From Candidatus Magasanikbacteria bacterium CG_4_10_14_0_2_um_filter_37_12 (lineage in GTDB: Bacteria; Patescibacteriota; Patescibacteriia; Magasanikbacterales; UBA922): a stretch of 35,559 bases of DNA. The stretch is from contig PFPK01000039.1 in NCBI GenBank assembly GCA_002793015.1, forward strand, positions 1 through 35,559, given 5' to 3'. A program made the position numbers and the translations under genes. This document shows, piece after piece, positions 31,327-35,559 of this stretch (position 1 is its first letter; every line of letters begins with the position of its first letter). Below the pieces are notes generated by a model, which saw only the letters and a list, made by a program, of their open reading frames with translations, had not been told where the DNA came from and searched no databases.

Positions 31327-31355
31327 ATTGTATTACTTTATTCAATAATCTGCAA
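31327..31355 (-). promoter_or_regulatory. Promoter of holA
   Basis: TTGCAG, 17-nt spacer, TACAAT on the minus strand. Transcription would begin about 3 nt before the ATG, giving a leaderless mRNA. Confidence 0.65.
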
Positions 31356-31503
31356 ACTTGTTCTCTTTTAATATTACAAATAATTAGACAAAATGAAATT
31401 GAGAGAAGGAACCACCTCAATTGACGATTTCTGTACCACCAACAACAACAGCATATTATCCTCGACGTTACATCATAAATATTTTACAGCTTTTTTTGTA
31501 AAA

Positions 31504-31532
31504 ATGACAACTACTAATAAAAAGTGTATAAT
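31504..31532 (+). promoter_or_regulatory. Promoter of the DUF1003 gene
   Basis: ATGACA, 17-nt spacer, TATAAT, ending 9 nt before the ATG at 31542, so the mRNA is nearly leaderless. This makes the upstream GTG of the ORF track impossible as a start. Confidence 0.75.
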
Positions 31533-31541
31533 ACATTTTAT

Positions 31542-31940
31542 ATGAATCTGCCACTACTTCACAAGACAGATGGTGAACACCCCACTATCCAAAAAAAACA
31601 AAGCTTGTCTCTCTCACAAAGATCAGCGGATGCCATGACTAAATGGATGGGTAGCTGGCCTTTTTTGTTAGGTTTCAGTGTCATTATCATTATTTGGATT
31701 TGTATTAATATTTATGGATGGTGGAACAATTGGGATCCATACCCGTTCATATTGCTCAATCTAGTGCTGTCCACCATCTCAGCTTTTCAAGCACCAATCA
31801 TCATGATGAGCCAAAATCGTGAAGCAGAGCGGGATCGTCTCGCTGCAAAATATGATTATGCAGTCAACCGCAAGACAGAAAGAGAAGTCCTCAAAATTCA
31901 AAAAGATCTTGCCGAGATCAAAAAAATGTTAGAAAAATAA
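31542..31940 (+). CDS. DUF1003 membrane protein
   Basis: A 132-residue protein of the DUF1003 family. Two hydrophobic helices (WPFLLGFSVIIIIWICINIYG and FILLNLVLSTISAFQAPIIMM) are separated by the family hallmark WDPYPFILLN. SQNREAERDRLAAKYDYAVNRKTE follows, then a helical tail. The N-terminal ADAMTKWMGSWPF is also typical. The biochemical function of the family is not established as far as I know. It is a single-gene unit with its own promoter and terminator, transcribed against its neighbours. Confidence 0.88.
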   Translation: MNLPLLHKTDGEHPTIQKKQSLSLSQRSADAMTKWMGSWPFLLGFSVIIIIWICINIYGWWNNWDPYPFILLNLVLSTISAFQAPIIMMSQNREAERDRLAAKYDYAVNRKTEREVLKIQKDLAEIKKMLEK

Positions 31941-31960
31941 AAATCACTGCGGTGATTTTT
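31939..31960. terminator. Bidirectional terminator between the DUF1003 gene and polA
   Basis: AAAAATCAC/GTGATTTTT, 9-bp stem with loop TGCG, between convergent ends. Confidence 0.8.
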
Positions 31961-31976
31961 TATTACATACTACATT

Positions 31977-34670
31977 TCACTTTATCTCCCCCCACCTCTC
32001 ACCAACACCAACATCCGCCACCACTGGCACATTCAATTTTACCACGTCTTCCATTTCTTTTTTTACCAGCTTAGCAATTTCATCAGCCCATTCTTTTTTT
32101 ACTTCAAAAACCAATTCATCATGAACTTGTAAAATCATTCGTACGCCACCATTATATTTTTGTGTTTGTATTTTGTTATAAATTTTGATCATCGCCATTT
32201 TCATGATGTCCGCTGCCGTCCCTTGAATGGGCATATTAACCGCCATTCGCTCACCAGCCGAACGAACCTGGTAGTTAACCGATAATAATTCCGGCACATA
32301 CCTCCTACGTCCAAATAGGGTTTCCACATAACCGTCTTTCTTAGCTATTTCCAAGATACCATCCAAATATTTTTTGACATCGCTAAATGTTTGAAAATAT
32401 TTTTCAATAAATTCTTTAGCTTCAAATTGTGTTAGATCTGTCCTAGCAGAAAGGCCAAAAGCCCCCATACCATAAAGCACCCCAAAGTTAACACCTTTCG
32501 CCGCACTACGCATTTCTTTTGTTACACCATTTAATGGCACACTATTTATCACAGCGGCAGTAGCTTGATGAATGTCTTCACCACGATTGAAAATCTCAAT
32601 CATTTTTTTATCATTAGCAAGAGATGCCACAATCCTAAGCTCAATCTGTGAATAGTCCGCCACCACCAAAAAATTTCCTTTCCCAGCCACAAAGGCCTTT
32701 CTAATCTCTCTACCAAGCTCGGTACGAATGGGAATATTTTGCATGTTTGGGTCTGAACTAGAGAGCCTTCCAGTAGATGCCACCGCCTGATTGAAGGTGC
32801 TATGAATCCGACCAGTTTTTTTATTTACCAAAGTCGGTAAAACATCTATGTACGTATTCCGCAATTTTTCCAATTCACGGTAATCTTCAATCATCACAAT
32901 GACAGGATGTAATTCTCGCAACTTTTCTAATTCGCTGGCTGAAGTAGAATATCCTGTCTTACCTTTTTTGATACCTTGTGTGGATAGACCAATTTTTTGA
33001 AATAAAATGTCTCGCAATTGGGTAGATGAAGCTACATTAAATTTTTCGCCTGCCTCTTTCCAAATTTTCTTCTCCAACGTAGCAATATCGATGTGGGCTT
33101 GTTTGGACAACTTCGCCAACATGTCACTATCGAGCGCCACTCCATTGAGCTCCATCTGAGCCAAAACAGGAATCAAAGCCATCTCCACTTCTTGAAACAG
33201 CCCGGTATTATTTTCCTTTTTTAGTTGCTGACTATATTTATTATAAATATCCAAAACAAATTTTAGTTCTTCTACCACCACATGTGGATCCACCCCAAAC
33301 AAAGTTCCTTGATTAGATTTTGCTGATAATTCCTTACCAAACTCTCGCATCACAATATGTTCTAAATCATGAGCTCGTGTGCTGGAGTTTAGCAAATACG
33401 AAGCTACCATGATATCAAACAACTTACACCCAAACACTTGAACACTTGAACACTTGAACACTTTTACCAACTTTTTCAAACCATGACCAACTAGCGTAAT
33501 CTTAGAGTTGGTAAATAATTCAAAAACCAACTCGTTTGGTTTTTCAAAATAAAAACTTTCGTTTTTTGTAACAAATACCAGGCCAACCAAATCACTAGAC
33601 AAAATGTCGAACCCAGTCAAAATCTCTTTGCAAATTAAAACTTCCTCTTTTTTTAAATCAACAATGACTTTGTGAAAATTATTTTTGTCGACAACAATAA
33701 GTTTGTTCCTCACACTATTCTTCTGTGATTTTGGCTCGTTGCTCTTGGTGTGCTGTTCCTCTTGATTACCCGGAATTCTTTTTAACAAAGAAAAAAACTC
33801 AAATTTTTTAAATAATTCTTTTACTGTCTCCAAATCAAATTCGTGTGTTACACAATGTTCCAATTTAAATTTTAAACCTTTTACATCACGCCTAATTGTG
33901 GCCAAATCATAGCTCATCCGTGCGTCGCTCTCGCCATCAATTAATTTTTTTATGATGCCAGATTTAAAATGATTGTTGATTGTTGATTGTTGATTGTTGA
34001 TTGCCAGATATATTTCCTCCACACCCCCAACCTTTTCAATCAATTCCTTAGCCGTCTTCTCCCCAATTCCTTTAATACCCGGAATATTATCAGACGAATC
34101 ACCTCGAAAGGCTTTGTAGTCAACAACACGTTCTGGACCAAACCCATATTTTTTGGTTACCCCCTCTTGATCATACATTACAATATCGGAAAATCCTTTT
34201 CGAAGAGCATACACACTAGTATGATCGTCAACCAGCTGAAGCAAGTCCATATCGCCAGTGACTACCACACTTTTTACTTTTAATTTTTTACTTTCAACTT
34301 CATTCGTAATAGTACCGATCACATCGTCTGCTTCAAATCCTTCTTGCTTATAAATAGGAATATTGAAAGCTTCCACGACCTGATAGCATAATGGAATCTG
34401 ATCATACAAATCCTGGCCAGCTTTCACTCTAGTCGCCTTATATTCACTATAGATGTCATCTCTAAATGTCCCTCCAGCCACATCAAAACTGACGGAAATA
34501 TAGTCAGGATGTAGATCATCCAACACTTTGAGAAGCATAGACGCAAAACCATAGACGGCATTAACAATGGTTCCGTCTTTGGTTGTCATTGGTGGAATGG
34601 CATGGTAAGCCCGGTGGATGATAGCGTTTCCATCTATAATAGCCAAAATTTTATTTTCGTTATCTTGCAT
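31977..34670 (-). CDS. polA: DNA polymerase I with degenerate proofreading domain
   Basis: 897 residues from the ATG at 34670 (MQDNENKILAIIDGNAIIHRAYH); the ORF track adds 14 codons through the promoter. The 5'-nuclease domain is intact (EGFEADDVIGTI, VTGDMDLLQLV, FRGDSSDNIPGIKGIGEKTA). The middle domain keeps the fold (DIMVASYLLNSSTRAHDLEH) but lacks the DxE and the GHNxKxD aspartates of 3'-5' exonuclease, so proofreading is probably lost. Polymerase motifs are complete: A VADYSQIELRI, B RSAAKGVNFGVLYG, C QVHDELVFEV. Two short tandem repeats with 7- and 8-bp units lie in linker regions. The promoter is nearly leaderless. It serves in Okazaki fragment maturation and repair. Confidence 0.95.
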   Translation of the reverse strand: MQDNENKILAIIDGNAIIHRAYHAIPPMTTKDGTIVNAVYGFASMLLKVLDDLHPDYISVSFDVAGGTFRDDIYSEYKATRVKAGQDLYDQIPLCYQVVEAFNIPIYKQEGFEADDVIGTITNEVESKKLKVKSVVVTGDMDLLQLVDDHTSVYALRKGFSDIVMYDQEGVTKKYGFGPERVVDYKAFRGDSSDNIPGIKGIGEKTAKELIEKVGGVEEIYLAINNQQSTINNHFKSGIIKKLIDGESDARMSYDLATIRRDVKGLKFKLEHCVTHEFDLETVKELFKKFEFFSLLKRIPGNQEEQHTKSNEPKSQKNSVRNKLIVVDKNNFHKVIVDLKKEEVLICKEILTGFDILSSDLVGLVFVTKNESFYFEKPNELVFELFTNSKITLVGHGLKKLVKVFKCSSVQVFGCKLFDIMVASYLLNSSTRAHDLEHIVMREFGKELSAKSNQGTLFGVDPHVVVEELKFVLDIYNKYSQQLKKENNTGLFQEVEMALIPVLAQMELNGVALDSDMLAKLSKQAHIDIATLEKKIWKEAGEKFNVASSTQLRDILFQKIGLSTQGIKKGKTGYSTSASELEKLRELHPVIVMIEDYRELEKLRNTYIDVLPTLVNKKTGRIHSTFNQAVASTGRLSSSDPNMQNIPIRTELGREIRKAFVAGKGNFLVVADYSQIELRIVASLANDKKMIEIFNRGEDIHQATAAVINSVPLNGVTKEMRSAAKGVNFGVLYGMGAFGLSARTDLTQFEAKEFIEKYFQTFSDVKKYLDGILEIAKKDGYVETLFGRRRYVPELLSVNYQVRSAGERMAVNMPIQGTAADIMKMAMIKIYNKIQTQKYNGGVRMILQVHDELVFEVKKEWADEIAKLVKKEMEDVVKLNVPVVADVGVGERWGEIK
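33433..33464. repeat. 8-bp tandem repeat (4 copies) inside polA
   Basis: AACACTTG three times plus AACACTTT, coding for KVFKCSSVQVFG in the degenerate exonuclease domain. A change of one unit would shift the frame. Confidence 0.8.
33970..34004. repeat. 7-bp tandem repeat (5 copies) inside polA
   Basis: TGATTGT four times plus TGATTGC, coding for AINNQQSTINNH just after the helix-hairpin-helix of the 5'-nuclease domain. A change of one unit would shift the frame. Confidence 0.85.
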
Positions 34671-34679
34671 ATTAGAGAT

Positions 34680-34688
34680 ATTGTAGCA
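34680..34688 (-). promoter_or_regulatory. Extended -10 promoter of polA
   Basis: TGCTACAAT on the minus strand ends 9 nt before the ATG at 34670, so the mRNA is nearly leaderless. The -35 is weak. Confidence 0.5.
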
Positions 34689-34700
34689 CGGATAAAGTAT

Positions 34701-34726
34701 AAAAAAAACCACAAGCCATGCTTATG
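34701..34726 (-). terminator. Terminator of tRNA-Cys
   Basis: CATAAGC/GCTTGTG (one G-T pair), loop ATG, then GTTTTTTTT on the minus strand, 10 nt after the tRNA end. Confidence 0.7.
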
Positions 34727-34735
34727 ATTCTTCTG

Positions 34736-34807
34736 AGGTACCGGCGGGAATCGAACCCACGAATAGAGGTTTTGCAGACCTCTGCCTTACCGCTTGGCTA
34801 CGGTACC
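34736..34807 (-). tRNA. tRNA-Cys (anticodon GCA)
   Basis: A 72-nt cloverleaf on the minus strand with acceptor GGTACCG/CGGTACC, anticodon stem GAGGT/ACCTC with loop CTGCAAA, T-loop TTCGATT and discriminator T, the tRNA-Cys identity base. CCA is not encoded. Confidence 0.95.
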
Positions 34808-34859
34808 TTAATTTTGACTGTAAAAATAAGTTACCACATGATACAAAAAAATTCAAGCT

Positions 34860-34886
34860 AAAACCCGACTTTATGTCGGGTTTTTT
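34860..34886. terminator. Terminator after the 3D-domain gene
   Basis: AAAACCCGAC/GTCGGGTTTT, 10-bp stem with loop TTTAT. T-runs are present on both strands. A second small hairpin, CTAACAT GA ATGTTAG, lies between it and the stop codon at 34918. Confidence 0.75.
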
Positions 34887-34917
34887 ATTTGCTAACATGA
34901 ATGTTAGAAGCCAACTG

Positions 34918-35460
34918 TTATTTGGAATAAACCTCCATTTTCAAACTTTTTACTCCAAATGCCACCGCTTTCTGTTTGGCCTCTGTGATAATTTCATGTG
35001 TAGTCGGTTCAACAGAGCCCACCCAAAAATCAATTCGATTTGTGCCGTTGTATCTGACATTCATCCTGTCTCTCACTGTAAAAATCTTATCACCATACAA
35101 CCCTGGAAACTTTACCTTAGTTCCAAGAGATAAAAAGTTTGAGGCAATGGTATCCTCCAAACCATAAAGTTCAAAGTTCTCACATAGATCAAATTTCGAC
35201 ATTGCAGGGCCACATGGGGTACTGTCTGTCTGTCTAGGATCACTTGAATAAGCGGTTGCCACTACCCATTTATCATAAGCTGGCTCTTTGTCCCCGCTCT
35301 TCGGATAAGAAGCATCTTGAACAACAGGAGAAGAAAAAAAATCGAAAAACTTAGCCTCTGCAGGTTCTGCTCTTGGAACAGAAAAAACCAACAGTGCCAA
35401 AGTTAGGAATACAATCACAAACTTACTTCTAAATTTTTTTTTATTGAATAAATAAATCAT
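34918..35460 (-). CDS. Secreted 3D-domain (double-psi beta-barrel) protein
   Basis: A 180-residue exported protein. A basic start (MIYLFNKKKFRSK) and hydrophobic stretch FVIVFLTLALLVFSVP form a signal peptide or anchor. The rest is a 3D domain. VVATAYSSDPRQTDSTPCGPA is the opening strand, LGTKVKFPGLYGDKIFTVRDRM and RIDFWVGS give the conserved aspartates, and EAKQKAVAFGVKSLKMEV closes the barrel. Relatives (YabE/YocH C-terminal domains, MltA-like barrels) act on or bind peptidoglycan, so a cell-wall role is likely. Two cysteines could form a disulfide. It is transcribed through a leader with an attenuator-like hairpin. Confidence 0.82.
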   Translation of the reverse strand: MIYLFNKKKFRSKFVIVFLTLALLVFSVPRAEPAEAKFFDFFSSPVVQDASYPKSGDKEPAYDKWVVATAYSSDPRQTDSTPCGPAMSKFDLCENFELYGLEDTIASNFLSLGTKVKFPGLYGDKIFTVRDRMNVRYNGTNRIDFWVGSVEPTTHEIITEAKQKAVAFGVKSLKMEVYSK

Positions 35461-35490
35461 ATTATCAAAATTGGCCTTTTAAATATAAAA

Positions 35491-35509
35491 CCCTAGTATA
35501 AACCTAGGG
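35491..35509 (-). promoter_or_regulatory. Leader hairpin upstream of the 3D-domain gene
   Basis: On the minus strand CCCTAG GTTTATA CTAGGG is followed by TTTTATATTT, an attenuator-like shape. A TGCTATACT extended -10 box lies about 30 nt upstream, near 35540. Confidence 0.5.
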
Positions 35510-35559
35510 ACTTTGGCTGTTTTTTGATTGATAAAGTATAGCATAATGACGCGGTTTTG

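Noticed and set aside
33433-34004. CRISPR-like arrays in polA
   Set aside because: Units of 7 and 8 bp with no spacers; these are simple tandem repeats inside a gene.
34671-34712. GTG start of polA
   Set aside because: It overlaps the tRNA-Cys terminator and the -10 box; MQDNENKILAIIDG is the normal beginning.

Overview
The window looks like a piece of a Candidate Phyla Radiation (Patescibacteria) chromosome, probably from the Parcubacteria/ABY1 side. This is inferred from content, not from a search. The DNA is AT-rich and uses the standard code with TGA stops. It carries gene types I associate with these genomes: a HerA/TraG-like ATPase with a charged tail, large pseudopilins, a lamin-tail/PKD surface protein, a DsbA plus VKOR pair, EF-P beside an EpmA-like ligase, DUF1003, and a TraR/DksA-type zinc protein next to lspA. 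Few genes have a Shine-Dalgarno sequence, several promoters sit almost on the start codon, and none of the four tRNAs encodes CCA.

Layout. 1-5001 is a tightly coupled minus-strand operon: nnrD, a class I glutamine amidotransferase, a GCS2-type glutamate-cysteine ligase, a PGM1-like ATP-grasp peptide ligase and the start of PEP synthase. The middle three may make a small gamma-glutamyl-type peptide. 5097-10712 holds the TraG/HerA-like ATPase, two type IV pilin-like proteins and a coiled-coil protein, separated by AT-rich inverted repeats. 10906-12374 holds an adenosine-kinase-like PfkB enzyme and a GxxExxY (PDDEXK_3-like) gene bracketed by 34-bp inverted repeats that match at 32 of 34 positions. 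12375-17312 holds a 1246-residue exported lamin-tail protein and the VKOR/DsbA oxidative folding pair. 17448-19575 holds tRNA-Pro(GGG), efp, epmA, tRNA-Gly(UCC) and tRNA-Pro(UGG). 19662-20468 holds an unrecognised gene and a probably frameshifted one. 20519-26586 is a central-carbon block: transaldolase and transketolase, a succinate-semialdehyde-type dehydrogenase, and an acetolactate-synthase-type ThDP enzyme.

26587-27715 is the most striking non-coding stretch. It has three perfect DnaA boxes in about 220 bp with AT-rich flanks, so it is a candidate replication origin. Next to it is a strong sigma70-type promoter driving a roughly 400-nt, multi-helix RNA that ends in a textbook terminator and that I cannot assign to a known class. 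Genes left of this point are mostly on the minus strand and genes immediately right on the plus strand, as expected for replication diverging from here.

27716-35460 holds a TraR/DksA-like protein, lspA, rpsT, a GGDEF protein, holA, a DUF1003 membrane protein, polA, tRNA-Cys and a 3D-domain cell-wall protein. Several conserved genes (polA, holA, epmA) carry short repeats or palindromes inside their reading frames, placed in loops or linkers. Similar low-complexity inverted repeats fill the intergenic spaces.
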